The position numbers and the translations under genes were made by a program. The notes under the pieces were generated by a model. That model did not search any database and had not been told where the DNA came from. It was given only the letters and a program-made list of their open reading frames with translations. This document shows positions 1 to 11,800 of a DNA stretch of 64,000 nt, piece after piece; position 1 is the stretch's first letter; the number at the start of each line of letters is the position of its first letter. Origin of the DNA: Isoetes taiwanensis (taxonomy: Eukaryota > Streptophyta > Lycopodiopsida > Isoetales > Isoetaceae); assembly GCA_021234155.1 (NCBI GenBank), contig JAJEKV010000028.1, positions 3,682,567 through 3,746,566 of the forward strand, in the 5' to 3' direction.

Positions 1-4
1 TGTC

Positions 5-929
5 ATGAGGGAGGCTATCTCAAAGGAACTCTTTGAGATGTCTGGAATAGAAAACATATCTGCGCAAGGTATCTTGGACATGATGAAAATAACCGATGAA
101 GACCTGCTCAGGTACTCAATGTGGTCGCCTGGATTTATTCAGACATATAAATCCAGGAACAAGGAAAAACCAGCTCATCTACCATCAAAGGTCCTTGTGG
201 AGCTGAAGTGCAAAGTCAGTGGAGACTTGGACATTCCTGAGACTGTCTCAGAAACCTACATGGTGAAGTCCTGTCAGGGTTCTCTAGTTGTTGCCACCCA
301 GACTATTCCAAAGACAACTTCATTGTTTGTGGTGGACTGTCTAACATACCCTCAGGATATAGACTATTACATCTCCAGGCTCTCAAATTGTCTCAAGCAG
401 ACCACTGAAGAGTACATCACACTTGTGTTCCTGTCTGAACCTGCAGAGGAATATCCAAAGACCTTGTAGGCCACCACTCAGATAGAGGCCAATATGAGCG
501 TACGCCACAGGGTGCTAATAGATGGAACGCCTGCTAAGAACAATCATGTCACACGTGGCATAACAATGATCACTTACGTGATCATAAATAAAGTAGCAGA
601 CGTAGTTTACGAGGCACACAAGAGTGGTCCCCAAAAGCTTCCCGAGCCGATACTCAAATTTACAGAGAAGGAGAGCTTGGATAATTACCACTGGATCGAT
701 GATCTTACCTCGAACCTGACCGCTAAGGAATGTAAGAAGTACAAACAGGTGGGCCTGAAGGGAGGTGCAGTGAACAAGTACAGACTAAGCTCGAACTTGG
801 CTTTCTACCTCGTGGATACATTTGTACCCAAGGGAGGCTTAGTCTGTGACTACTTTGTCAATGGTAGGGTTGGGCGTGAAGCTCTAGCCAATGGCAGAAA
901 AGTTCAAAGCTGGGTGGCCACTGAGCAAC
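5..929 (+). pseudogene. 5' half of a split gene: beta-class DNA methyltransferase-like domain
   Basis: One reading frame runs through this stretch with a single in-frame TAG at 467-469; the frame is otherwise open on both sides of it. The domain order resembles beta-class N4/N6 amino-methyltransferases. A motif-IV-like segment comes first (FVVDCLTYPQDIDYYISRL, about 310-390), with the usual DPPY degenerated. A C-terminal motif-I-like strand-loop-helix follows (GGLVCDYFVNGRVGREALA, about 835-890), then an acidic position (VATEQ) where the cofactor ribose would bind. The 5' end lies outside the window. Retrotransposon A interrupts the frame at 929/930. After removing A and one GCAAC copy, the frame continues at 33897. 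Fold and motif order are inferred by eye. Loss of DPPY makes catalysis doubtful; a structural or binding role, or simple decay, is possible. Confidence 0.5.
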
Positions 930-2016
930 TGTGACGAGCCTGCCGAGTTGACCCTCCAGGTAACTCGGAATCTTGTCAAAACTTGCACATTCTAGCTTGT
1001 TAATGGTGGTGAAGAATCGAATCTTCCTTTTGCACAATTGAAACTTAACCCATTACTAGAAATCCATCCTCATTGAGATACAATATATTCCCACAATCCA
1101 TCAAGAATACAAATTCAAAGGATGTACTATCCACAATACTCTCAATGTATATGCATAAATACTACTAAGCAAGCTAAACAAAAGCTTTTTAACTCCAGAT
1201 CACAACCACGATCCTCAGCTACATTGCTACATCCGCGCAACCACTGCCTTGCTTGTTCATTGCACATGCACTCACTAGGTTTAGACCTCGTGACTAAGTG
1301 GGGATCCCTAGCTGCCTCTGCATGCATGGACATACTCGGGAAATCTTGGATAAGCACAAACACAGACGAAAAATCCTACATGAGTACAATGCTAAGACAA
1401 TGACAACATAATCCAATGAAATACCAAACATGAACATCAGAAGCAAAGAACATAGCCAAAACACCAAACCATCATGACACATAGCTCTGAGACAATGAGA
1501 AGCTCAGCCAGCCTACATGCAGGCCCTGTTAGCAGAGAAATGCCTAGCCAGCTCACATTCCGAGCCCCGTTGGCAGAGTTGGTGGGGTAAACCTCCTATG
1601 CGCATACCCTTCCCAGCCCACGTCTGGCGCTGGATGGAGTCACAGAGGTGACGTAGCATCCTGATCAGGGAAACTACGTCCTGTGTCACAGAGCACATGA
1701 GTACCACAGAGAATCACAGATGAACATGAGCATGCCGAAGCAACCTAGGCCACCGAACCTAGAAGTCCGACCCGGGAGGTTCCAATGTGCCTACATTATA
1801 TTGCTGCTGATGTTGCCCATACAACCTACTCATGTTGAAGCGACCTCAGCGATGAAGACTAGAATAACAATTTCAAAGATGAAGAAATATCAAGTCATGT
1901 TACCACATTGATGTAAATCCAACGTCGTGCACTTTGTTGAACAAAGTAGAGATCTAAGCATTCTCCAATATGCAAATGTGACGTTCCAACATAATATATG
2001 CCCCGAATACGTATAT

Positions 2017-2041
2017 GGGTCCAAGCACAATAGGGCGTCTC
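2017..2041 (+). repeat. Left terminal inverted repeat of element 1
   Basis: Starts GGGTCCAAGCACAATAGGGC. It pairs with the inverted 13076-13100 end over about 25 bp with three mismatches. Confidence 0.9.
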
Positions 2042-2655
2042 ATTTTTCTTGTCCCCTTTGTCCCCCATTTTAGTACTAAAAACCAATAAAGCCACGTGAG
2101 GTTGTTATCTTGGAGGCAATTTCAAATTCCATAAAAAACAAAAATAGTAAAAATTCGAATTGCACGATTCTTGGAAAATTTCGGCTCAGCAGCGTGCATT
2201 CCCGAAAGGAAAACTAGAAGATCGAAATCTTCATGCTTCTCGTCTACCGATTTGTTCCAGGTTTGAATGGATCAATGTTTATTGTGTTTCTTTTTTCCTA
2301 TTTGCCAAATTCGTTTTCTAAGTAATTAGTGTATCTGAATCCTTGCCTCATGAATCGGACATGGAAATAGAATTCCACTGATATATTTGAGTCCAGACTC
2401 GAAAGTAAATTTGAGTCCAGACATGGAAATAGAATTCCACTGATATCAATATTTTTTTAAACTTGAAAGTACTCTCTGATAATTCTACCCTAGTCCTATA
2501 ATATATGTAGTAATGGCTGTATCTACCTCAGATATTTGGAGCACTATGCTTTAACTCTTTAAGGTTTTTGCACTTCAATATAATATTAATGTTTGACTAA
2601 ATACAGATCTAGCTTTCTAAATTTTTTCGTGTGTTTTTGTACATTATTTCTTCAG

Positions 2656-5600
2656 ATGGAGATTGCAGGATTAGATGCCACTAGGAATGGAAATCCAGAG
2701 ACTGATACAAGCATGGAAGATTCTGATGCAGTACAAAAACGAAGAAAGGAAGAGCAAAAAATAAAGGCTAGATTAAAAAAGAGAGCTCAACGTCAAAGAC
2801 GCAAGGAGGAGGCAGCTCAATTGGTTTGTAATGATGATAATGCGTCAAATTCAGGGCTTCCACTATGGAGATTGAAGTACAAGGCTCTTAAAATTGTAAG
2901 ATACTATTTGAATACTACCAAAGATCTTAACAATGATGACGTGCAAAAAGTATGGGAGCTTGTTAAGAATAATAGGTCAGTCAGAATTTCAGAGCTTGAT
3001 AAAGAGAGGCAAATTGACGCTGATATTGTATGCAATCTAAAGGATGGTCTGCAACAAGTGAAATCAGCATGTAGCAATGATAAGCTTGCAGCTAAAAGGG
3101 CAGCACTTTCTATGTCAATTGCGCATGCACCTCATGGCAAGAGAAGGCGTTACGCTAAAGCATTAGGTATCCATCCAAGGAACATATCTTTAGCTAGAAG
3201 GCATATGATTTCAGTGCAAAAAGGAGAACGTAAGTTGGCACTTGAAGGAAGAAAAAAAAAACTGATTGTCTCAGTGAAGAAGTTATTGATTGTGTTAAAT
3301 CTTATTGGGCAAACCACACCAGAGTATCTCCAAATGCTAAAGATGTTAGATCAGGAAGAGGGAAGTATCCTAAACATCCGACACATTATCTCGAAGTGAG
3401 CCAGGTGAGTTTTGTCCTGCCATATTTTTTATATTCAATTATAAAGCATTGTTAAATTTGCTATATTGCTAGTTGATTAAGTAGCATATTAGTGCTAAAT
3501 TGCTTATGTGGTTAGGTCTTGTTTGCCTTGTTTGTAGTCAATAGTACTAAATAGCTTCTTATCTTTTAATACTTGCATGAATACTATGAAAAATGGAATT
3601 AGTACTTCCCATGCGAAAATGGGAATATGTATACTAACTAGTGACGGTTTTGATATTAGTAATAGTGAACAAAAATTAAAGGACTCGTGGTGCGCTAACT
3701 AGTACTATGTTGTTTGAGTTAGTGGATCACAGTTTAACAGATGCAATAATTTGTACTAGTATGTTTGTTCTAGTACTATCCAAGGGAGGTAGCATACGTT
3801 TGCTAACTAGTGCTATGCTATGCAAGGTAGGACTACTCATGGATGTAGTGGTGCTTAGCACTAGAATGACTTTTTCTGTTAGCGAGACCCTAATTTTGTG
3901 TTTATGCTTGTGTTCTCACGAGTTTACCATTGCTGTTGTAATTGCAGATTGAATTTTTCTTGGGCTTCAAGGCTGAGTTTCCCCATGTTGAAATAAAGCA
4001 GAGGAGTTTTGAGAAATTGAAACCCTACTTTGTGGTGAAGTTGAAGGATTTCAATACCTGTTGTTGCATGCACCATCAGAGGATAACCATGTTGCGGGAA
4101 GGGATCAACAAAATGAGAAGTTCTTCATTGGTGCACCCTTCAGATTGCAATTGTACATGTCCGATATGCAATAGCGAACCTGGACGAGTAGGTTGTAGCG
4201 CATCAAAGTGGAAGATGAACTCCAGTAGTGAGATGTGGAAGAAGATGGTGTGTCCGAAAGACGAGGAAGATGATTGGCACAAAAATGATTGTCTCGTAGG
4301 TGAGTGCAAAACTTGTGGTATTAAAAATTTTCCTATTTGCCCAAAGGAGGAAGTTGATGATAGCAACACCAAAGTTCAGTGGGAGTATTTGGACTATGAG
4401 GATGTTGGCTTTGATAAGAAGGGCAAAAAGAAGACTAGATTACAACACCAGTATCTAGAAACTGAACCAAAAGTTTTGATGGAGACATTTAGGAAGAAGG
4501 CAAAGGAATATGTCGGTCATAATTTCCGTTACAAGTGGCAGGAATCACAATTTAGAAAGCTGTTACAAAGGTTTCCAGAAGATACCATAGTATCTATTCT
4601 TGACTTTGCTGAAAATTACACTCTGAAAGAGCAGAATGAAGTTCAATCAATGCACTGGCACAATGAACAGGTTACTATTCTTGTTCATTTGACATATAGA
4701 AGGGATTCTAAAACGCAAGAAATTATCAAAGAAGAGCATTTTTACATCTCAGATGATAGGCAACATGATTCGTTGTTCGTACAGCACTGCCTTATGTTAC
4801 ATCACAATTGGTTGATTGAAAACAACATAAAAGCAAAAATGCATGTGCTTTTCTCAGATGGAGCAGCTTCCCAATTCAAATCCGCGAGAGGATTCTACTT
4901 CATTTCGAGATCGAAGGGCTTGACAGACATGGACATGATGTGGAACTTTTGGGGTTCAGGTCACGGTAAAGGAGAACACGATGGTGCAGGTGCAGTAATC
5001 AAGAGGGCATTAAGGGCAGCACAGTTGAGAGGTGTTACATTAAGGAATGCTCAAGATATTGTCGAGTGGCTACGGAAATACATGGAAACAGCAGCTCCAA
5101 CATCTTATCTTAAACAAAGTGTGGTCAGGAGGCACTTCTGGGAAATTGGAAAGAGCGAGGTGGATAGAAAAAATGAATGGGCTGCAAAAACAGTTAAAGA
5201 TACAAGAAGCTTGCATTGCATTCTTGGATTTTCAACTAATCCAACACATTTACAGGTAAGAAAGCTTTCTTGTTTCTGTACAGAATGCATTCTGATGAAT
5301 TGGGATTTTTGTCCCAATAAAACACACACAGGAGAATGGAAATTAGTTGTCATTGAGCCTACTGCCAAGTTTAACGGGGATAGGGGAGAGGAAGACGACG
5401 ATGCAATTTATTTTGGCACGTCAGATGATCTTAGCAGCCAGCTCATACTTGGTGATGTTTTTGCAGTTGTTGCACCAACAAACAACTATGAGAATGTTGA
5501 ATTCTATCTTGTTCTATGTACAAAGCCAAGATATGTTGTTGAACAGGAGTTTGTAGATCAGCATGGGCAGAAATTTTCCATTGGGGATGAGGTCATCGAA

Positions 5601-5693
5601 GGTAATTACTATGAGAAGTTGCACAACTCAAAAAAAGGCTACAAATATTGTCCAGACAATAAAGCCATTGTGTTTGTGGAGCAAGTTGCGTGA
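2656..5693 (+). pseudogene. Transposase-like gene of element 1 (two exons, one frameshift)
   Basis: The likely start is the ATG at 2656 after an acceptor-like TTCAG. Exon 1 (2656-3404) encodes a very basic N-terminus (KRRKEEQKIKARLKKRAQRQ) and a segment ending KALGIHPRNISLARRHM. A 10-A run at 3252-3261 shifts the frame; the continuing frame (SYWANHTRVSP) matches element 2. A GT-AG intron runs 3405-3947. Exon 2 (3948-5693) has a Cys-rich part (CTCPICNSEPGRVGC). The putative catalytic core follows: LDFAENYTL (Asp codon 4602), FSDGAASQF (4857) and GHGKGEHDGAG (4980). A later cluster reads CFCTECILMNWDFC. The three Asp sites suggest an RNase-H-fold DDE/D transposase acting in the nucleus. A similar motif set occurs in uncharacterised animal proteins as far as I recall; this is from memory. 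Confidence 0.75.
3617..3750 (+). repeat. Segment duplicated at 6359-6500
   Basis: About 140 bp in the transposase intron (beginning AATGGGAATATGTATACT and ending near TTTGTACTA) recurs downstream of the gene at 6359-6500 with few differences. It is non-coding. The rest of the intron shows nothing recognisable. Confidence 0.8.
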
Positions 5694-6851
5694 ATTAAAA
5701 TCCATATGTCTATTGCCAAACACGATGTCAAAAGGTTGTGATCACGGTTTATACTCTCGAAGAAGAAAAAAAAACGAATACTTGAGAATCTCCCTCTTCT
5801 ATAAAAGATTCATCATGATGCACATGATTAACAATTCGGTTTGAAAATGGTACTTTGGATCCCCATTCTTTCCTTTTTTGTTTAATACATAATTTATCGG
5901 ATTATGTCCATCAGTTATTATTAGCATAAACTATCTTAAACTATCATGCATGCTCTTGATGGAATACTCCATGTATGAATTTTTAATGTATCGATTTATT
6001 AGTTTATATTCATAGCATAATCTTTATCGATTATATCCATCTTTTAGTATGCTCAATGTCCATCGGGAGAATTCATACATGGAGTATTTGTATAAGATGC
6101 ATGCTACTTGATGGAATACTCCATGTATGAATTCTTTAATTAATCGATATTATGCTTAAAGCCTCACATAACAAAACAATCGATGAAAAGGCGGTTTAGC
6201 TTAACACTTTGCTACTCTTAAGGATTACCACAAAAATGAATATCTAACTACAAGCTTAATGCTACAACACCATGGACTGAGGAAAATACTTAGCTCAACA
6301 AATCATGATCTACAAGAACATGTATGCCTCTATGTCGGGATTGATTGTTTCTTTATCCGAAATGGGAATATGTATACTAACTAGTGACGGGTTTTGATAT
6401 TAGTACTAGTGAACGAAATTAAAGTCTCGTAATACGCTAACTAATACTATGTTGTTTGAGTTAGTGGATCACACTTTAACAGATGCAATAATTTGTACTA
6501 AACGTTAATTAGAACTACATTACGGGTTGCATCTTCATTGCTTAAACGCGTGTTCACCGTGCTAGGGTTTAGAGACAACAACACAATATGTGGTTGATTG
6601 ATCAGAATAAAATCGATAACTTTTAAAAAAGATGTATATCCATGGATGAGTTAACATAAAACGAATCATCACTAACTCATGAAAGAGCTTGTACACAAAA
6701 AAGTTTAAGTAGTATATATATTCCTTTACATCAACATTTACACCAAAACTTATCCATATTAGCATCAACATTTACACCAAAACTTATCCATATTAGCCGA
6801 GAAAATAAGAAGATTTCACATATTGGCCGAGATCCTATGAAGCCACATGTC
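5694..6851. repeat. Non-coding stretch of element 1 with short direct and inverted repeats
   Basis: GATGGAATACTCCATGTATG occurs at about 5959 and 6110, with an inverted partial copy (ATTCATACATGGAGTA) at about 6070-6086. The 6359-6500 segment duplicates intron sequence, and a 30-bp unit with ACATTTACACCAAAACTTAT is tandemly repeated around 6730-6795. No gene seen. Confidence 0.6.
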
Positions 6852-7115
6852 CTAATTATGAAGTGCAGGCATCTTCAACGCAACATAAAGGTCATTGCCC
6901 TCAGCTACTACAGTCATCTCCAGAAGGCGCTCGTCAGTTGCATGCACACGGTCTATCCACTGCTGGACCTTAGATGAGACTACAGCTCCTTTTCTCTGTA
7001 ACTTATTCACCTCCACACAAGAGAATTTCGCCACAATCTTCAGTTTCGTGCCAGGCTGGCTGGAATCAGTTGATTCCTCCATGGGGGACTTAGCGGTGAG
7101 TTTGAACCTGGCCAT
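6852..7115 (-). CDS. Small conserved transposon ORF (87 aa) in element 1
   Basis: Begins MARFKLTAK and ends in a conserved tail, VQQWIDRVHATDERLLEM...DLYVALKM. A frameshifted homologue lies in element 2 (56354-56678), starting MAKFK and ending WVIEWVHEA...ERLLEM...DLHIELKM. A middle segment (IVAKFSCVEVNKL) also matches a shifted frame of the element 2 copy. Conservation between two diverged elements argues this is a real protein. No family is recognised. It has no membrane segment; its small size and charged character would fit a DNA- or protein-binding accessory. In element 1 it is antisense to the transposase. Confidence 0.6.
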   Translation of the reverse strand: MARFKLTAKSPMEESTDSSQPGTKLKIVAKFSCVEVNKLQRKGAVVSSKVQQWIDRVHATDERLLEMTVVAEGNDLYVALKMPALHN

Positions 7116-8837
7116 GAACCTCGAAGAAGAGTGATCGAAGAAGGAACTTCGTGAATCTTCTCACTCATCAAACTTCTGCATGCATAATTAAATACAGGCC
7201 TCGAAAGTCGAGCCCAATAATAAGAAACCCTTTTTTAATTGAAAACTAAGGCAAAAATCAATAGAACTAACTAGATAGATGAAATAGTCACTAGTTATAA
7301 TAGGTATCAAATGTTCTATATGGGGTATCAATATGGGGTACCAACCAATAAAAAAAAATCAATAGGTAGATAAAAACTTAGTACATGCTAAGATCGAGCA
7401 CCGTAAATATCGGACGCCGTCATGTTATAGCCACGGGTATATCCGTGGGATATCCGGGTCTTTGACATGTTATAGCCACATCTTGAGCCACATCACAAGA
7501 AAAATACACGGCGTTTTTGTGGACTTAGCGGATTTTTTGAGATTTAGCACTGGCTATAACATGACGACGTCCGACATTTACGGGGTTGGTGCTAAGATCT
7601 TAGACTTCACAAAATGCACAAAGGTCACTAAGAAAATTCAAACATACATGTTCACTAAACCCTATGGGATTAATTAAAAATTTTATATAAGGCATTGATG
7701 TTTATGGAAAGGGGGTGTCTTTTTCCCATCTTTCCATAAATTGACAAGAAGATCACAAAGGTCACTAAGCAAAATCAACCATACACTCCCACTCCATCAT
7801 TGAGCAAATGTGGAGATACAATTTTATGTTCTTTAACATGTTCATTAAACCCTATGCATGTTCTTAAACATGTTCATTAAACCATATGCATGTTCTTAAT
7901 CATGTTCTTCAACATGTTCATTAAACCTATGGGATAAATTAAAGATTTTACAAAAGGAATGGGATTAATTAAAATTTTTACAAAAGGAATGGATCTTCAT
8001 GGAGAGCTGGAGTCTTCTTCGCATCTCTCCATAAACATCCAATCCCAACCTAGATTTGTGCATAGATTTCCCAAACACCCCCACCCTTTAATTACCAAGA
8101 AGCATGAAGAAGGCATCCCATGCCCCCCCCCCCTCCCCCCCACACCCAATATCAATAAACTCAAAAAGCAATAGTGCTTATATAACTATGGTTTTTTGTT
8201 CGACCATGCTTGTGGGATATATGAACCCACGAAAAATTTTGTTTGTTTTTAGGGTTCAGCCGGATCTTCTTCTGCGATCAATGGCCGATCCCACAAGCAA
8301 ATCTGTCCTCTTGCCACCGTTCGTAGGGTAGCCTCCCTGGCAGAAAGACCAACTGGTTTTGAGTTAAGGACCTCAAAATTCCTTTGGAGGTCCTTACTGT
8401 AACTGTTTCACTGCACTTTGCTTATTCAAGCAAACCTGTTCAGTTAAAACATTTGTCACATAAGCTTGCATACAATTCTGCTTTCAATGTTTCCTGTAAG
8501 AGCTTTACTGCACTAAATTCATTCAAGCAACCTGAGTTTAGAAGCCATTCGAACACATTTGCCAACAAATGCTTGCACAAAATTCTGCCAACGAATCACT
8601 TGATCTGCTTGTGAACTTTCATACCAATTTAGGCAGACAGGGAATAAATGTTATTATGCTACAGAATTATTGTTATTATGATCAGAATAAAATAACATCA
8701 GAAGGTTCATACAAATAGATCAAAATAATGTTGATCATAATGGTTTATAAAGATACATCAGAATAATATTGATCACAGTTTCATGCTACTCAGCTCCTTC
8801 AAAATCTTGGCACTGCTATCATCATATTGGTTCCTAA
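7116..8837. other. Non-coding stretch of element 1 with a small foldback and tandem repeats
   Basis: 7385-7605 is a small foldback: GCACCGTAAATATCGGAC and following bases near 7399 pair with the inverted copy ending about 7605, with arms of about 46 bp. Around 7832-7935 AACATGTTCATTAAACC recurs three times. A C-rich run lies at 8122-8140. 8380-8620 contains near-repeated TTCAAGCAA segments. I see no supportable gene. Confidence 0.6.
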
Positions 8838-11800
8838 TCACGGCGGACCTTCCAACATAAAAGCGTAAGCATTCACTTCAGAAACCATACCCTGCAACCA
8901 AGGTTGCAAGGTCTTCAATAAATAATCCCCATCATTTACATCTGGGATAAATGACCTTGGTGTGATGCATGAATCACTCTTGTTGAGGAAGTTAGTGAAC
9001 CGTAATGGATCGATCAATAGCGTGGTCCTTAGACTAAACTCCGTATATTTCTTCCAAACTTTTGACAAATCCTTTAAAAACACCGACTCACCTGAGGACT
9101 TCAGAGTAATTTTTCTTGCCTCGGTGCGCGACCATATGAATAGAAACTTTTCATGCATGCTTGATGGCATGAAGGAACCGAGGTACACGTTTGGGTTTCC
9201 AAATGTGGACCAGATTACCACTTCAAAATGTTTGAGGCGAAAATTCAAAAATGTAATCGCTCCGGGCCGCCACGACAACCAACTCCTTTTTCAAAGTAAC
9301 AATTTCAACACCCAATTTCATTTCCTGATGCAAGGCGTATCCTTATTGAAAACCTTCACGAAGCGGGTCATTGATTTCTAAAATCGAAGTTTCTTCCCAA
9401 CACTTTGCACATATAACAATTTAAGAACTTAGCATACATGGAAATAAACATATTAACACTCACAAGTACGAACCTATTGCACTTTAAATTTCCAATGAAT
9501 CTTTTGTTGCTCACGGAATTTCCTTTATTACTAATAAGCGGCTTCTCGGAGATTAAGCCAACACTTGGACAAGCTTTGCTTTCGTCATTCAAAACTTCCG
9601 CTTCCTCTTATCTACACTACGTGAAGGTGATTTGTCCTTTGTAAAAGTGTTCTCCTTTTGCAAAGAAGTTCTGAATCATCAAGTCATTTGGTTTCAACAA
9701 AAAGTACATGGTATATTAAAGCAATGTTTGGACTTGATTTACTTTACCTCTTGCCCGGTTCATCCTCTTTGTTGCTAATTGATTTTCCTTCATGTGTTGC
9801 ATCGGATATTGCTTCTGATAAAGCTTATCTAACATCAAATCAATACTCTTGGACCCTTTTATTGGTGTGGAAGGCATATCACGTTCAAGCTCCATCATCT
9901 CTTCACACGCAATTGGAATAGACATCCAAGTGTTAAAACTTTCTTTGCAGAGGCTACTACTCCCTCTTTACATTAACATGTGTTGAGCATCGAGCAAGCA
10001 CCTAAACTAGCAACAATCTCAATTCACACATGAAACATGAAATTGACAAGATGTCTACACTGCGGAGAAAGTTCTTCTTTGGTTATTGGTGATTTATCTT
10101 CATCTTTACTTTCATCAAGTATAATAATGTCTTTGTGTCCTTCAACCAATGTGATTGAAGCATTATGGTCAAATCCATCCGTACCCATCTTGGACAATTG
10201 AAATTTCCCCACTGGACTTTTTGAGACATTGCTTTCATATGAGAAGTTTTGCCCTCCGTGCTTGCACTTAGATCCACAGCTGTAGCATGATAATCAGCCA
10301 CAACAACTTTTACAATCCATTACAACTGAACATAATGAAATAATAGCTATTACTCACCGTGTGATTCTGGCAATTCACTGTTTGGACATCCATGAGATAG
10401 TTCAGCTGCAGAAAAAGTTAGTGTTGGGTTTCTTATGCCAAGAGACTTCAGTCATGTATTGGGTATGTCCGGTAAGGCATTACGGACACTTTAAATCTTT
10501 AATGAAAAACAAATATAAAGCGCATAAAGGATGGAAAGCATGCAAGCAATGTGAAATAACAGCACACACGCTACTTGGATCAAAACCAAATGTGCAATAA
10601 GAGCATGTCTTTAATTCCACAAAAGCATCTAATGCGGATGACGGTTGCTCAACGTATGGAAAACCAACTTGTAGGTTAGATAGTCTCTTCAATGAGGCAG
10701 AAATCGAATGCAATTTCTCCACTTTTTGATGCAAGTATTTCTTGGTCTCCTCTTCCTGAAAAACAGAAAATGAGTCATCCAAAATATACCATGAAAAAAG
10801 ACTAACCATATGCTTACCTTCTGTGCACATTGTTCAAGCGCTTTATAGGCTTCGTTGGCCTTTAAAAGCTCATCTTCTTTAAATTTTATGTTGCTTGATA
10901 GAAAATCTTGCATTTGCCCTTCTGCATAAGCCATCTCATGAGAACACTTCTTCCAATTCTGCTGTAGCGTCTTGCGATCTCTCAACAAAGTGCCTTTTCA
11001 CTCAAATCATATTCCTGTTTATCTAGAGCACGAATAGTAGATGATTGAACATCTGCCTTTTCTTTTGGTTTCTCCCTCTTTTCGTTCTTTACAACAAATG
11101 ATTTCCAATTGATTTGGCTGCCACTTATTTGCAATGCAAATGCCTTGGCATAAAACTTACCTATCTCCCCAATACACACATCAAACCTTTGGTAGCATCG
11201 CCGATATACATCTAAAAACCGATCCACATATTCTGCATTCATCCTTGAGAATTTATATATTTGCTTCTTACCATCACATTTTGAAGCCCCCAAAAGATTT
11301 TGCGGATCTCTTAGTCATCTATTTACGCTTTTCTCCGCGTCTGTTTTGCGTCGGGGCCTTAGCATGATAATTTAGAAGTGTCCATAATCATTTCTCGCTC
11401 TGCTTGGTGAGAAGTGTTCCTCTTCTTTCTTCACCTTACACAAGCTCTTTACGTAGGACATCTTTGTAACATAAACATAGCGAGAATTTATGGTATTAGT
11501 GCTACATATAAACATAGCGAGAAAAAATATGGTATTAGTGCTACATATAAAATTAGTGACAAAGATGCAAGTTTGGGACTTCACGCAACTAATTAGTAAC
11601 CTAATACTAAATAGTACAAATTTAGTAAATAAAATCAAATGCAATGCTAACTAGCAATTAAATTTGTGATTAGTACACAACCACAAACATTAGTACAAGC
11701 CAACCTAATTAAGTGCTATTTAGTTTAGCAGTACTAATATATAACATACATTTTACTATTTAGTGCCTTGACGTCAATAGTTATTATTAGCAATATCTAA

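Noticed and set aside
2011-2022. TA target duplication (Tc1/mariner type) for element 1
   Set aside because: Possible from this site alone, because ATAT is self-complementary, but element 2 has an unambiguous 4-bp GCAT duplication with the same type of end.
1122-2095. Short frames in the left LTR of A
   Set aside because: They recur in the other LTR with disruptions and carry no domain.
5256-5330. Possible intron in transposase exon 2 (GTAAGA at 5256)
   Set aside because: The frame reads through a Cys-rich segment without a stop and continues into conserved sequence, so an intron is not needed.
5105-5556. Open frames overlapping the transposase exon on other frames and strand
   Set aside because: Shadows of the 583-residue coding frame.
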